NCBI GenBank assembly: GCA_018268355.1
Contig: JAFDWR010000004.1
Span: forward strand, 124,404-188,403
Reading direction: 5' to 3'
Source of the DNA: Armatimonadota bacterium
Lineage (GTDB): Bacteria; Armatimonadota; Fimbriimonadia; Fimbriimonadales; Fimbriimonadaceae
Length of the DNA: 64,000 nucleotides
In this document: piece after piece, positions 47,360 to 55,978 of the stretch
How positions within the stretch are numbered: position 1 is the first letter of the stretch
How the letters are laid out: the number at the start of each line of letters is the position of its first letter
The notes under the pieces: model-generated
What the model was told of the DNA's origin: nothing
The model's database searches: none
What the model saw: the letters and a program-made list of their open reading frames with translations, nothing else
Made by a program: the position numbers and the translations under genes

Positions 47360-48300
47360 CGGAAGACGAGAAAGAAAATCGCCGCGAGCTCAGCGGTGCC
47401 GAAGAGCACCTTGAAAACGGCCGGCACGGACGCGTTGAAGCTGATGAAGCCCTCGATGGGCGCGGCAATGTAACAGCCGATCACGCCAAAGAACGTGAGC
47501 ACGATCGCATCGATGCCAGCCGCCTTCACCGCGTCGCCGCGCCGCCGACGGCCAGGAAAGAGGACGGCTCCGCCAACGATGAACCCCGCCGCACAGGCAC
47601 AAAGGATGCCGCCGATTTCGGGGACGCCGTGGGCAAAGATCGAGGTCGCCACGAAGCCCTGGCGACCGGTCTCCCGAACCTCGTGAAACAGCGCCCCGAG
47701 CGAGGCACCGTTGATGAAGTTGAGGTTGTACGACTCAATGCCGAGGGTGGCGGCACCCATCGCGGCGGTCATGACCGCCACGCGCGGGTTGTTGGTCGCA
47801 TAAAACAGGGTGGCCTGCGCCCCTTCCGCGGTGGAGCGATTTGGGTACTGGCCCTTCTTCCACATGTCAAAGCTGCTCTCAAAACCACCCGGCACCACCG
47901 CACTGCGAACTTGGGGGGTAACGTCGAGCGCGACATAGGCGACGATCGCGCTGGTCATCATCGTGACGAACGCAAACACCACCGCGAGGCGTCGGCGGTA
48001 GAGGGTTTGGATAGCGAGAATGATCGACGTGAGGATCGTGTCTAGAAACGATCGCCGCGGAGCGGTGTAAAGTTGGGCATGGGCTCGCGCAACGACGTCG
48101 TTCAATTGATCGACCGATTGGGACGTCGATGCCCGGGTGCGCGCATAGGCGAGATCCGCCGAGGCGAGGCGATAAAGGGCAATGAACTCGGCGAGCTCGG
48201 TCGGGCGCAGGCGGCCAATTCCGCTTTCGCAAAGCCGACAAAGCTCTTGGAGGCGGAGCCACTTCGCCGCCCGCCGGTTCCAAAAAATCGCCTCCTTCAT
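47338..48300 (-). CDS. SpoIIM/DUF95 family membrane protein
   Basis: The N-terminal soluble part (residues 1-95) begins M-K-E-A-I-F-W-N-R-R-A-A-K-W, typical for the stage II sporulation protein M family. About five to six hydrophobic helices follow. The conserved G-V-P-E-I-G-G-I and G-A-V-L-F-P-G motifs are present. In sporulating Firmicutes SpoIIM takes part in septal peptidoglycan removal; in other phyla the family is common without sporulation and usually lies near carotenoid, RDD or transglutaminase genes. It ends convergently with crtB with a 22-nt overlap. The ATG at 48300 is chosen. Confidence 0.87.
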   Translation of the reverse strand: MKEAIFWNRRAAKWLRLQELCRLCESGIGRLRPTELAEFIALYRLASADLAYARTRASTSQSVDQLNDVVARAHAQLYTAPRRSFLDTILTSIILAIQTLYRRRLAVVFAFVTMMTSAIVAYVALDVTPQVRSAVVPGGFESSFDMWKKGQYPNRSTAEGAQATLFYATNNPRVAVMTAAMGAATLGIESYNLNFINGASLGALFHEVRETGRQGFVATSIFAHGVPEIGGILCACAAGFIVGGAVLFPGRRRRGDAVKAAGIDAIVLTFFGVIGCYIAAPIEGFISFNASVPAVFKVLFGTAELAAIFFLVFRYGRTSE

Positions 48301-48303
48301 GCC

Positions 48304-49098
48304 TTGTGCATCTATCTTACATGCTTCCTCGCAGCACCATCGGTCGCGGCCCCGGTCAAAGGCCGTTGGCTTCGCGCGGAGGAGGATGCCTTGTTCATCC
48401 AGGTGGACGAAAAGGAGCGCCGCGTGACGCTGGAGGGCCAAGCCACCGCTTGGATCGAGGGTCAGCGAGCGACCCTCGACAAGCTCGAAGAGGGCACCCC
48501 GGTTTGGGTTCGCAAAGGGCCGAAGGGGACGGAGGTGTGGGACCTCGCCTCCGAAGGGCTTCGCCTCAACCTGCTGCAAAGGGTTCGCCGTTGCCGCGTG
48601 GTCGAGGTCAGCGCCAAGGGGCTCCAGTTGGAAGACCTCGTTTCGGGGCTCATCTTCTTCGCGCGGGTGCCGCGCGAGGTGGGGGTGGCCGTCCAGGGCC
48701 GAAAGGGTCAGGTTCGGTCGTTCCGAAGCGGCGAGTGGATTTGGGCGAGCTTTGAGGATCGAACGGACGGCCTGGAGGTCGGCGAGGCGGCCGAACATCC
48801 CCTGTCGCTGAGCACCGTGGCGAAGAAGTCCGCCGCCTCGTTTCCCAAGCAGGGCAAGGCGTTTGGCCTGTTTATTGCGGCCTTGCCCAGTGCAAAGATG
48901 ATTGATGTGCTGGTGGACGACACCGTCGTCCATTTCGCCTACGATTCATCCACGAAAATAACACTTGACGGTCGGCCCGTTCAGGTTAAGACTTTGGTCG
49001 AAAACCTGTCGATTTCGATGGTGTTCACCCGTGGATCAAACGGTAGAATTCGCGCGTTGATCGTCGAAGCAAAATCGTATTCAAAGAAAAGAACCTGA
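48304..49098 (+). CDS. Exported protein, OB-fold-like, unknown
   Basis: TTG at 48304 starts a signal peptide (C-I-Y-L-T-C-F-L-A-A-P-S-V-A-A). The mature part is a series of beta-strands with V-K-G-R-W, V-T-L-E-G-Q-A-T-A-W and K-I-T-L-D-G-R-P-V, resembling tandem DUF5666-like OB-folds. The function is unknown. The start lies only 3 bp from the divergent SpoIIM start, and the frame stays open into that gene on the other strand, which I reject. It is followed by the sigma factor gene. Confidence 0.62.
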   Translation: MCIYLTCFLAAPSVAAPVKGRWLRAEEDALFIQVDEKERRVTLEGQATAWIEGQRATLDKLEEGTPVWVRKGPKGTEVWDLASEGLRLNLLQRVRRCRVVEVSAKGLQLEDLVSGLIFFARVPREVGVAVQGRKGQVRSFRSGEWIWASFEDRTDGLEVGEAAEHPLSLSTVAKKSAASFPKQGKAFGLFIAALPSAKMIDVLVDDTVVHFAYDSSTKITLDGRPVQVKTLVENLSISMVFTRGSNGRIRALIVEAKSYSKKRT

Positions 49099-49164
49099 GC
49101 ACGATTTCCATCGTCAAATCATTTGAGGGGCAAATTCTCCCTCATTCCTGAGCCACTGATCGCC

Positions 49165-50004
49165 GTGCAATCCTACGAACACGAGGAGGGGGTCCCGAGT
49201 TACCTCGGAAGGTTGACCCAATCACCGCTTCTGACCGCAGAAGAGGAGATCCTTTTGACGCGTGCGGCTAAGCTCGGGGACGGCCGCGCCCGCCAACGCC
49301 TCATCGAAGCCAACATGCGCCTGGTGATCAACATCGCCAAGTCGTATCGCCATCGGACGATCCCGCTCGAAGACCTGATCCAAGAAGGCGCGATCGGCCT
49401 CATGCAAGCGACCGAGCGATTTGACCCCGAAAAGGGCTTCCGATTCTCCACCTACGCCACCCACTGGATTCGCCAAGCTATTGGCCGAGCAATCGACAAC
49501 AAGGGGAAGGCGATCCGAATCCCCGCCCACGTTTCCCAGTCGATCCGGCGCATCGAGCGCGAAAAGATCCGCCTCGCCCGCGAGCTCGGCACTGAACCCA
49601 CCCTGGCCCAGGTCGCGACCGCGATGGGCATGACGGAAAAGAAGCTTTCCGCCCTCATCCAAAGCTCCCAGGAGCTGCTCTCGCTCGACATGACGGTCGG
49701 CGATTCGGGAAGCGTCACCCTCGGCGGCCTCATCCGCGACACCGACGAACACAGCCCCGAATCCCACGTGATCTCCCGCCAAGTGGTCGAAGAGCTCCAG
49801 GGCATCATCGAAGAATTGAACGAGCGCGAACAGCGCGTCATGCGTATGCGATTCCAACTCGACGGCGAGACCGTTGAGCACCCCCAAGACGAGGTCGCGA
49901 AGACCCTCAAGCTCTCGCGCGAGCGCGTCCGCCAGATCGAAATCCAAGCGATCAAGAAGCTCCGCCAGTTGGCGATGCGGCGCCGCCTTCGCGAAATTAT
50001 CTAG
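49165..50004 (+). CDS. Sigma-70 family RNA polymerase sigma factor (RpoD-like)
   Basis: Region 1.2 (Y-L-G-R-L-T-Q-S-P-L-L-T-A-E-E-E), region 2 (L-E-D-L-I-Q-E-G-A-I-G-L and F-S-T-Y-A-T-H-W-I-R-Q-A-I), region 3 and region 4 (S-R-E-R-V-R-Q-I-E-I-Q-A-I-K-K-L-R) are complete. Region 1.1 is absent, so it is a short primary or group 2 sigma factor of 279 aa. The start is uncertain: GTG at 49165 is used; TTG at 49123 would add 14 residues. The dgcA-like gene follows after 12 bp. It directs transcription from -10/-35 promoters. Confidence 0.92.
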   Translation: MQSYEHEEGVPSYLGRLTQSPLLTAEEEILLTRAAKLGDGRARQRLIEANMRLVINIAKSYRHRTIPLEDLIQEGAIGLMQATERFDPEKGFRFSTYATHWIRQAIGRAIDNKGKAIRIPAHVSQSIRRIEREKIRLARELGTEPTLAQVATAMGMTEKKLSALIQSSQELLSLDMTVGDSGSVTLGGLIRDTDEHSPESHVISRQVVEELQGIIEELNEREQRVMRMRFQLDGETVEHPQDEVAKTLKLSRERVRQIEIQAIKKLRQLAMRRRLREII

Positions 50005-50016
50005 GCGGGTAGGCTC

Positions 50017-51072
50017 GTGAGGATGCTGCGCCTCACGTTCCAACGCCTCCACCTCACCAAGCTTTTCCCATTGGCGATCAGTCGCGGCACGACGTCCGTG
50101 ACCGAAAACCTCTTTGTCCGCCTCAGCGACGGCGTCCATGAGGGGATCGGCGAACTGAGTCCGGCCACCTCTAGCGCGTGGACCGCCGAGCGCGGCGAAG
50201 CCCAGCTTTCTGCGTTTTTCCAATCCAACCCCGACCTTTTTGACCAGGCCGCGATCAACCCCCACGATGTTTGGGCGAAGATGAAGGAAGCGGCGATTGA
50301 CCCGCCCGCCATGGCCGCGCTCGATGTCGCGGTTTGGGACCTCTTGGCCAAGCAAGCGGGCATGCCGCTCTACCGACTTCTCGGCCTCCCCAAGCGGGGT
50401 GTTCCCACCAGCGTCACCATCGGCATCAACCCCGCCGAGGTCACTCGCGAGCGCGTCCCCAAGATCCTCGAACTCACGGGCGCGAAGTGCCTGAAAATCA
50501 AGCTCGGCTCGCCCGAGGGCCGCGACCACGACAAGGAGCACTTTCTCGCCGCCGCTGAATCGGCGAAGCCCTTCGGCGCGAAGCTGCGCGTGGATGCGAA
50601 CGGCGGCTGGACGGCGGACGAGGCGGTTGCGATGATCCGCTGGCTCGCCGAGCGCGGGGTGGACTACGTCGAGCAGCCTCTGGCCGAGGGTCAGGAAGCC
50701 GACCTGCCGCGCGTTTATGCCGAGCGTGCCTTGCCGATCTTCATCGATGAATCGTGCCGCTGGGCGCCTGATGTCGTCCGACACCAGGCCTATGTCGACG
50801 GCGTGAATCTGAAGCTGATGAAGTGCGGTGGCATCACCGAGGCCCTGCGCATCGTCGCCGCCGCGCGGGCCTGCGGCAAGATGACGATGATCGGCTGCAT
50901 GAGTGAGTCGTCCATCGCGATTGCGGGTGGCGCGGCACTGAGTGCCCTCTTTGACTACATCGACCTCGACAGCCACACCAACCTGAACCCCGACCCCGCG
51001 ACGGGCGCGCCGCTGGTCGATGGCGTGGTCACCCCGCCCGACGTTCCTGGCCACGGAGGCCACCTTGCTTAG
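50017..51072 (+). CDS. dgcA: Enolase-superfamily epimerase/racemase (dipeptide epimerase; DgcA-like)
   Basis: Enolase-superfamily features: the catalytic K-x-K in C-L-K-I-K-L-G, metal ligands in R-V-D-A-N-G-G-W, V-E-Q-P-L and I-D-E-S, and K-L-M-K-C-G-G-I with the second lysine. The G-C-M-S-E-S motif is typical of L-Ala-D/L-Glu epimerases. Directly downstream, overlapping by 8 nt, is a DUF1611 gene. That pairing matches the DgcA/DgcN D-glutamate pathway, where DgcN N-acylates D-Glu and DgcA racemises the N-acyl product. The alternative is muropeptide recycling (Ala-Glu epimerase). GTG at 50017; ATG at 50023 is possible. Confidence 0.82.
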   Translation: MRMLRLTFQRLHLTKLFPLAISRGTTSVTENLFVRLSDGVHEGIGELSPATSSAWTAERGEAQLSAFFQSNPDLFDQAAINPHDVWAKMKEAAIDPPAMAALDVAVWDLLAKQAGMPLYRLLGLPKRGVPTSVTIGINPAEVTRERVPKILELTGAKCLKIKLGSPEGRDHDKEHFLAAAESAKPFGAKLRVDANGGWTADEAVAMIRWLAERGVDYVEQPLAEGQEADLPRVYAERALPIFIDESCRWAPDVVRHQAYVDGVNLKLMKCGGITEALRIVAAARACGKMTMIGCMSESSIAIAGGAALSALFDYIDLDSHTNLNPDPATGAPLVDGVVTPPDVPGHGGHLA

Positions 51073-52081
51073 GCCCGATCAGCGACTCGCGATCACGATG
51101 CAGGGCGCGAGCAACGAGGACATTGGCAAGATGGCCTATGGCCTCCTGCGCTATTCGAAGAATCCGATTGTTGCCGTCATCGACAGCCGCGCGACCGTCC
51201 GCGACATGGCCGACTATGGCCGCGTTGACCGCCGTTGTCCCATCGTCGCTGACCTGAAGTCGGCGATCGACCTGGGTGCGGAGGTGCTCGTGCTCGGCAT
51301 CGCACCCCCCGGGGGCCGAATCCCGGCCGACTGGTTCGCCGAGATCGACGAGGCGGTTTCCGCCGGACTTTGCGTGATGAACGGGCTGCACGACCGGCTC
51401 GCCACGCGCTACCCCGAGCTGCGCGCCGGACAGTGGATTTGGGACCTGCGCCAGGAGCCTCCCGGACTTGGCACCGGGATGGGGCTTGCCGCCAAGCTCA
51501 CCGTCCCCCGCCTGTTGATGATCGGCACCGACATGGCGATTGGCAAGATGACTGCCGGGCTCGAAATCATGCGCGCGGGTGAGGCCCTAGGCCGGCGAGT
51601 GGGCTTTGTCGCCACCGGCCAGATCGGCATTTCGATCACCGGTCGCGGAATCCCGCTCGACGCGGTGCGCGTGGACTATGCGAGTTCGGCGGTCGAGCGC
51701 GAGGTGCTCGACGTGGCGGAGGGCAAGGACCTCGTCATCATCGAGGGCCAGGGCTCGCTCCTCCACCCCGGAAGCACCGCCACCTTGCCGCTCATGCGCG
51801 GCTCGATGCCCACCGACCTCGTGCTTTGTCACCGCGCGGGCCAGCGGTTCTTGAAGCGGCTCCCGGATGTGGCGATTCCGCCGCTCAAGGAGTTCGTGGC
51901 GCTGTACCAAGAGCTCGCGACGGTGTGCGGCGCCTTCCCACGCCCGGTGATGCGCGGGATCGCGCTCAATTGCGCCCACCTTTCGGCGGATGAGGCGGCG
52001 CGGGCTTGCGCGGAGCTTGAGGACGAGACGGGCTGGCCGGTCGTCGACCCCGTCCGCGGCGACGCGGGGCGGTTGGTGTGA
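51065..52081 (+). CDS. dgcN: DUF1611 protein, probable D-glutamate N-acyltransferase (DgcN-like)
   Basis: The N-terminal Rossmann-like half (R-L-A-I-T-M-Q-G-A-S-N-E and V-A-V-I-D-S) leads to a P-loop-containing C-terminal half with I-G-T-D-M-A-I-G-K-M-T and G-F-V-A-T-G-Q-I-G. The segment I-I-E-G-Q-G-S-L-L-H-P is also characteristic of DUF1611. TTG at 51065 is chosen because the family N-terminus begins directly there; ATG at 51098 would cut the first strand. Length (338 aa) fits. It overlaps dgcA by 8 nt. The function assignment comes from the dgcA neighbour and is not proven here. Confidence 0.8.
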   Translation: MLRPDQRLAITMQGASNEDIGKMAYGLLRYSKNPIVAVIDSRATVRDMADYGRVDRRCPIVADLKSAIDLGAEVLVLGIAPPGGRIPADWFAEIDEAVSAGLCVMNGLHDRLATRYPELRAGQWIWDLRQEPPGLGTGMGLAAKLTVPRLLMIGTDMAIGKMTAGLEIMRAGEALGRRVGFVATGQIGISITGRGIPLDAVRVDYASSAVEREVLDVAEGKDLVIIEGQGSLLHPGSTATLPLMRGSMPTDLVLCHRAGQRFLKRLPDVAIPPLKEFVALYQELATVCGAFPRPVMRGIALNCAHLSADEAARACAELEDETGWPVVDPVRGDAGRLV

Positions 52082-52225
52082 CAAGACGGGTGATGCGGGA
52101 GGGCAGTTCTGAGACTGAATTTCGTATCGGCGTCCTCACGCCGGTGAAGTGACCCCCCACCCCGCAAAAACCCAGTAAATCTCCACTCCAGACCCCAGGC
52201 AAATCCGCCAATACCATCCTTGGGT

Positions 52226-52408
52226 ATGGAGATCGGATCAGTTTCAATGCCGGACGTGGCGGAGATCACGCAGACCGCGCAAGCCAATGTGCAGGCTAAG
52301 CTGCAAGTCGGCATGCTGCGCAAGATGCTCGATGCCCAACAGACGGAAGCCGCCGCCCTCATGAAGATGATGGAAGGCAAGGGTCAAAACGTCGACCTGC
52401 GCGTCTAA
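52226..52408 (+). CDS. YjfB-like small motility-associated protein
   Basis: This 60-aa protein begins M-E-I-G-S-V-S-M and has a single amphipathic helix with K-L-Q-V-G-M-L-R-K-M-L-D-A-Q-Q, the pattern of the YjfB family (putative motility protein). In Bacillus yjfB is under motility control. No flagellar genes are in the window. The ATG at 52226 is chosen over TTG at 52220. It ends convergently with the DUF5009 gene with a 4-nt overlap. The upstream 144 bp holds no other gene. Confidence 0.75.
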   Translation: MEIGSVSMPDVAEITQTAQANVQAKLQVGMLRKMLDAQQTEAAALMKMMEGKGQNVDLRV

Positions 52409-53955
52409 GCCCGCATCACCACGCGCTTTCGGGTGAGCCAGGCCGCAAAGGCCACCACCATCAGGGACTTCACGAGTCCCCATCCCGTTTGGAACCACGG
52501 GTCCATCGAAAGATCGGCCAGCTTGTCATTGAGCTGGGTCAGGCCGGTCACCGCAGGAATCACATTCGTGATCGCGATATAGGCGAGGATCGGGTTCTGT
52601 CCACACGCCGCGAGCCAGCCGCCGTTCCATGCCTCGGACTTCGCCTCAAAAAGCGATTCAAACGTCGCGATGAGGGCAATCGAGAGCGCGCTCGTCATCC
52701 AGAAGTAGCTGAGGGTCGGCGGGTCCTTGCGCAGTCCTCCGCCCCCGAGGGGTTCGGCGAGGAGCCCGATCACCAACAGTCCAAAGCCGAGGGCGAGCAT
52801 CCGCCGCAGTTCGGGCCGCTCGGCGATCCGGAAAGCCAAACCATAGAGCCCCACCAGCGCGAGCGACGCCACCACAACCGGGCGCGACACCCATTCGCCC
52901 GCCTCGAGCGCCTTCCAAAGGTCGGTGAAGGCGGGAAAGGTCGGATTCTCGTGATGCCGAACGGTGAACCCCCAAAACGCCACCAGCAGCATCGCACCGG
53001 TGACCGCCGCAAGGGCCCACGCCTTTCGCCGCGGGGTGACGATCGCCTCGCGCGGGGCGCGCAGCCACTCGCCGACAAAGGTGGCGGGCAGAACGATGAG
53101 CAGATACTTGTGGTACTCGAAGTGATAGAGGATCGGCTTCCATCGGTCGGGCCAGCCCATCGACTTCATGAACTCGCCAAGGTCAAACCAGCCGGGAAAA
53201 TGGCCCTTGCTGAGCAGGTGCCACGGCTCCCAATCCCAGATGAACTTCGCCAGTCCGGGCCGGGTCGCGCCGAGGATGATCAGGGTCACCGCCGCCGCGC
53301 ACAAGGCTCGCACCCAGGGCCGTGAGCGCGTGAACAGCCAGATCAGGCCGCCCGAAACCGCCACGTTGGCAAGCACCATGAGAATGACGTCGTTTCGGTA
53401 GTTGGCAAAGCCGGTGGTGTCATCGGGATAGGCGTGGGTGAGGATGATTCCCGCCGCCAGGGCATAACCGGCGCCCCGCGCCCCGATCACCGCCCGCCGG
53501 GACCAGGTCGCAGGGAGTCGAACGAAGACGAGCAGCAGCGCGACGAACCCCAGCAGCGCGAGGCCCCAAGTCCCTGCCTTGGGCGAGCCCTCCATGACGT
53601 AGGGCCGCAGGTGCTGACCCAAGAGAGCAAAAATCGCCAGTCCAAAGCCCCGGCTGACCACGTCCCACGCCACCGACCGCGGCGAATCGCCCTTTTCCAG
53701 TCGACCCCCGAGCGCAAAAGGAATCGCCACCCCGAGGCAGAACAGGAAGAGCGGAAAAACGAGGTCCACCCAGGTGATGCCATAGACGTTGGGGTTGAAT
53801 TCGCGGCTGGGCGGCGGAAGCTGAGCGTGGTACATCCAAGCGGGAAGGGTTTCGTACGGCACCATCCCCGACCAGCTCATGCCGAGAATGGCCAGACCAC
53901 GACAGTGGTCCACGCTGATTGACCGGGGCGAAGCGGAGGGCATCGCCGCTATCAT
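52405..53955 (-). CDS. DUF5009 / NagX-like acyltransferase membrane protein
   Basis: The N-terminus S-V-D-H-C-R-G-L-A-I-L-G-M and the segment W-V-D-L-V-F-P-L-F-L-F-C-L-G-V-A-I-P match the family related to heparan-alpha-glucosaminide N-acetyltransferase. About ten to twelve hydrophobic helices follow through 516 aa. Members carry acyl groups across the membrane to sugars, and neighbours often include glycan enzymes; here the neighbour is a ceramidase-like gene read in the opposite direction, with only 11 bp between starts. M5 at 53943 is an alternative start. Confidence 0.85.
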   Translation of the reverse strand: MIAAMPSASPRSISVDHCRGLAILGMSWSGMVPYETLPAWMYHAQLPPPSREFNPNVYGITWVDLVFPLFLFCLGVAIPFALGGRLEKGDSPRSVAWDVVSRGFGLAIFALLGQHLRPYVMEGSPKAGTWGLALLGFVALLLVFVRLPATWSRRAVIGARGAGYALAAGIILTHAYPDDTTGFANYRNDVILMVLANVAVSGGLIWLFTRSRPWVRALCAAAVTLIILGATRPGLAKFIWDWEPWHLLSKGHFPGWFDLGEFMKSMGWPDRWKPILYHFEYHKYLLIVLPATFVGEWLRAPREAIVTPRRKAWALAAVTGAMLLVAFWGFTVRHHENPTFPAFTDLWKALEAGEWVSRPVVVASLALVGLYGLAFRIAERPELRRMLALGFGLLVIGLLAEPLGGGGLRKDPPTLSYFWMTSALSIALIATFESLFEAKSEAWNGGWLAACGQNPILAYIAITNVIPAVTGLTQLNDKLADLSMDPWFQTGWGLVKSLMVVAFAAWLTRKRVVMRA

Positions 53956-53966
53956 AAACGATAGTC

Positions 53967-55157
53967 GTGGTCTTGAGCCTCCTCCTTCTGCCTGCGTTGC
54001 GCGTTGCTTACGCCGAAGGCTCGATCACGCCGCCCGAAAAGCTCCCTCTCGGCGGCTACACCGAGCGGGGATTCAAGCGTATGGTGGGGGTGGGCGACGA
54101 CCTCGAGCTGCGGGTTTGGATCTTGCGTCCGCGCGGCCAAGCGCCGATTGCCCTTGCGGTCATGGAGACCCTGACCATCCCCGAAAGCCTGCGAAAAGAA
54201 CTCCAAGACCAGCTGCCGAGCGACTACCGGCTCATCCTCTGCGCCACCCACACCCATTGCGCGCCCGACAGCCAGATGTTCAACGACCGGATGACCTTTG
54301 CGATCCCCGGCATCGCGAAGTACGACCCGTATTGGCTGGGTTGGACCGGACTCCGCGCGGGCGAGATCTTTAGGCAGGCGATCCGCGCCCAAGACCTTCC
54401 CGTGCCCTATCTTGGGGTGCGACGGGCCCGCCTAAATCTCAATCGCGGGCGTCGTCCGGGGGCAAAACCTGACCCGCTCGGTACGCGGGTCGACTTTGGA
54501 CCCCGCGTCGGGTTTTGGCACTATGCCGCCCACGCGACGTTCTATGATTCGAGCGAGATGCGCACCCGGGGCGATTGGCCGGGCGCAGTGATGGCGACCA
54601 CGAAGGCGCCCGTTCTGCTCGGCCCGATCGGCGACGTTTCGCCGCAGTCGCCCGGCGACACCGCGCCCGAGAAGATCGCCGCCTTCACCCGCGAGTTTCG
54701 CGCTCGCCTCGCCGGACGTCCGAGCCGGGTTTGGAAGCCCGAAGATCCGATTAACTTCGTCGAGGTGGCGATCAAGTTGCCCAAGCGACGTCCCCACCCC
54801 GCGTTTGCGAAGACCTACAAGATTCCCGAGACGATGGCCCAGAACCTCGTCGAGCGGTTCGCGCCCGAAAGCGCGAAAGTAGGCGTCCTTCGGATGGGCA
54901 GCATGGCGGTTGTCGCGGTCCCCGGCGAGCCGACGGCCGAACTCGGGCGTCAGATTCAAGCGTATGGAGAACGGCGGGGCTTTCGACCGACGCTCGTGCT
55001 CTCCCACGCGAACGGCTGGATCGGCTACCTTTTGGCCCCCAACGACTACGACCGGGGCGGCTACGAGGCCAATCTGTCGTTCTATGGTCGGGATGCCGGC
55101 GCGGCCGTGGTCACCACGGCCTATCGGGCGATTGACGCAATGAGTAAGGCGAAGTAA
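53967..55157 (+). CDS. Neutral/alkaline ceramidase-like protein
   Basis: A short signal peptide is followed by the ceramidase-family motifs P-L-G-G-Y, T-H-T-H-C-A-P-D (zinc-binding His pair), H-Y-A-A-H-A-T-F, G-D-V-S-P and A-N-G-W-I-G-Y-L. The protein is 396 aa, shorter than true ceramidases (about 650) because the C-terminal domain is missing. Many such short homologues in soil and aquatic bacteria have unknown substrates. Start GTG at 53967. It is co-transcribed with the metallophosphoesterase, 2 bp downstream. Confidence 0.8.
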   Translation: MVLSLLLLPALRVAYAEGSITPPEKLPLGGYTERGFKRMVGVGDDLELRVWILRPRGQAPIALAVMETLTIPESLRKELQDQLPSDYRLILCATHTHCAPDSQMFNDRMTFAIPGIAKYDPYWLGWTGLRAGEIFRQAIRAQDLPVPYLGVRRARLNLNRGRRPGAKPDPLGTRVDFGPRVGFWHYAAHATFYDSSEMRTRGDWPGAVMATTKAPVLLGPIGDVSPQSPGDTAPEKIAAFTREFRARLAGRPSRVWKPEDPINFVEVAIKLPKRRPHPAFAKTYKIPETMAQNLVERFAPESAKVGVLRMGSMAVVAVPGEPTAELGRQIQAYGERRGFRPTLVLSHANGWIGYLLAPNDYDRGGYEANLSFYGRDAGAAVVTTAYRAIDAMSKAK

Positions 55158-55159
55158 GC

Positions 55160-55978
55160 ATGAATTGGAAGCGGATCTTTTGGGGAAGCGTTGGCATCGG
55201 GGGCGGAATGCTCGCCTATGGCGCGCTCGTTGAGGCTCGGCGACTCGTGGTCGACCGGGTCCACGTTCCGCTCGATGATTGGCCCTCACGGTTGAACGGC
55301 TTTCGGATTGCGGTGCTCGGCGACTTCCACGTGAGTGGCCGCCAAAGCGCGGTGCTCGCCCGGCGAGCGGTGGAATTGGCCCTCGATGAGCTTCCCGATA
55401 TGGTCTGTCTCGTCGGCGACTTCGTGCGCAATTGGAAGCCGTCCGTGATCCCGCTCCTGGGGGATGTCCTTGAGCCGCTTCTGGCGATGGAGGGCTCGGT
55501 GGTCGCCGTCCCCGGCAACCACGACTACGAAGACGGCCAGGCCGACCTGCTCTATCCGATCATGGATGAGCTCAACATTCGGCTCCTGCGCAACGAGACG
55601 TGGCGGCACCTCGGGATCGATTGGGTCGGCATCGACAGCTTTGTTGAAGGTTACGCCCGCCCCGAAGAGGCTTTCAAAGGGGCCAAGCAAGGGCCGCGCG
55701 TGGTGCTTTGGCATGAGCCCGACCTTGTTTGGCGGCTCCCCGAGCCTGCCTCGCTCCAGCTGAGCGGCCACTCGCACGGCGGGCAGTTCGTCTTCCCCGG
55801 CGGCTGGGCACCGATGCACACGAAGCACGGCGAGCGATACGTCGACGGGTTCTATCCGGAAGCGCCGACCCCGATCTTTGTGACCCGGGGGGTCGGGACG
55901 ACATTCCTGCCGTCCCGATTCCTGTGTCCGCCCCAGGTCGCGATCCTGACCGTTACTGGCCGAGACGCGATCGGTTGA
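55160..55978 (+). CDS. Membrane-anchored metallophosphoesterase (YkuE-like)
   Basis: An N-terminal hydrophobic segment anchors the protein. The calcineurin-like phosphoesterase motifs are in order: G-D-F-H, V-G-D-F-V, G-N-H-D and G-H-S-H-G-G-Q. This set is typical of the YkuE/LpxH-like subgroup, which acts on lipid-linked phosphates such as UDP-diacylglucosamine or phosphatidyl substrates. As the window holds lpxC and lpxD, an LpxH/LpxG-type role is possible, but the gene is far from that cluster. It ends convergently with the M14 peptidase gene, overlapping 26 nt. Confidence 0.85.
   Translation: MNWKRIFWGSVGIGGGMLAYGALVEARRLVVDRVHVPLDDWPSRLNGFRIAVLGDFHVSGRQSAVLARRAVELALDELPDMVCLVGDFVRNWKPSVIPLLGDVLEPLLAMEGSVVAVPGNHDYEDGQADLLYPIMDELNIRLLRNETWRHLGIDWVGIDSFVEGYARPEEAFKGAKQGPRVVLWHEPDLVWRLPEPASLQLSGHSHGGQFVFPGGWAPMHTKHGERYVDGFYPEAPTPIFVTRGVGTTFLPSRFLCPPQVAILTVTGRDAIG

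Noticed and set aside
49222-51063. Minus-strand open frame of 613 codons
   Set aside because: It lies fully antisense to the sigma factor and dgcA genes and contains no recognisable motif.
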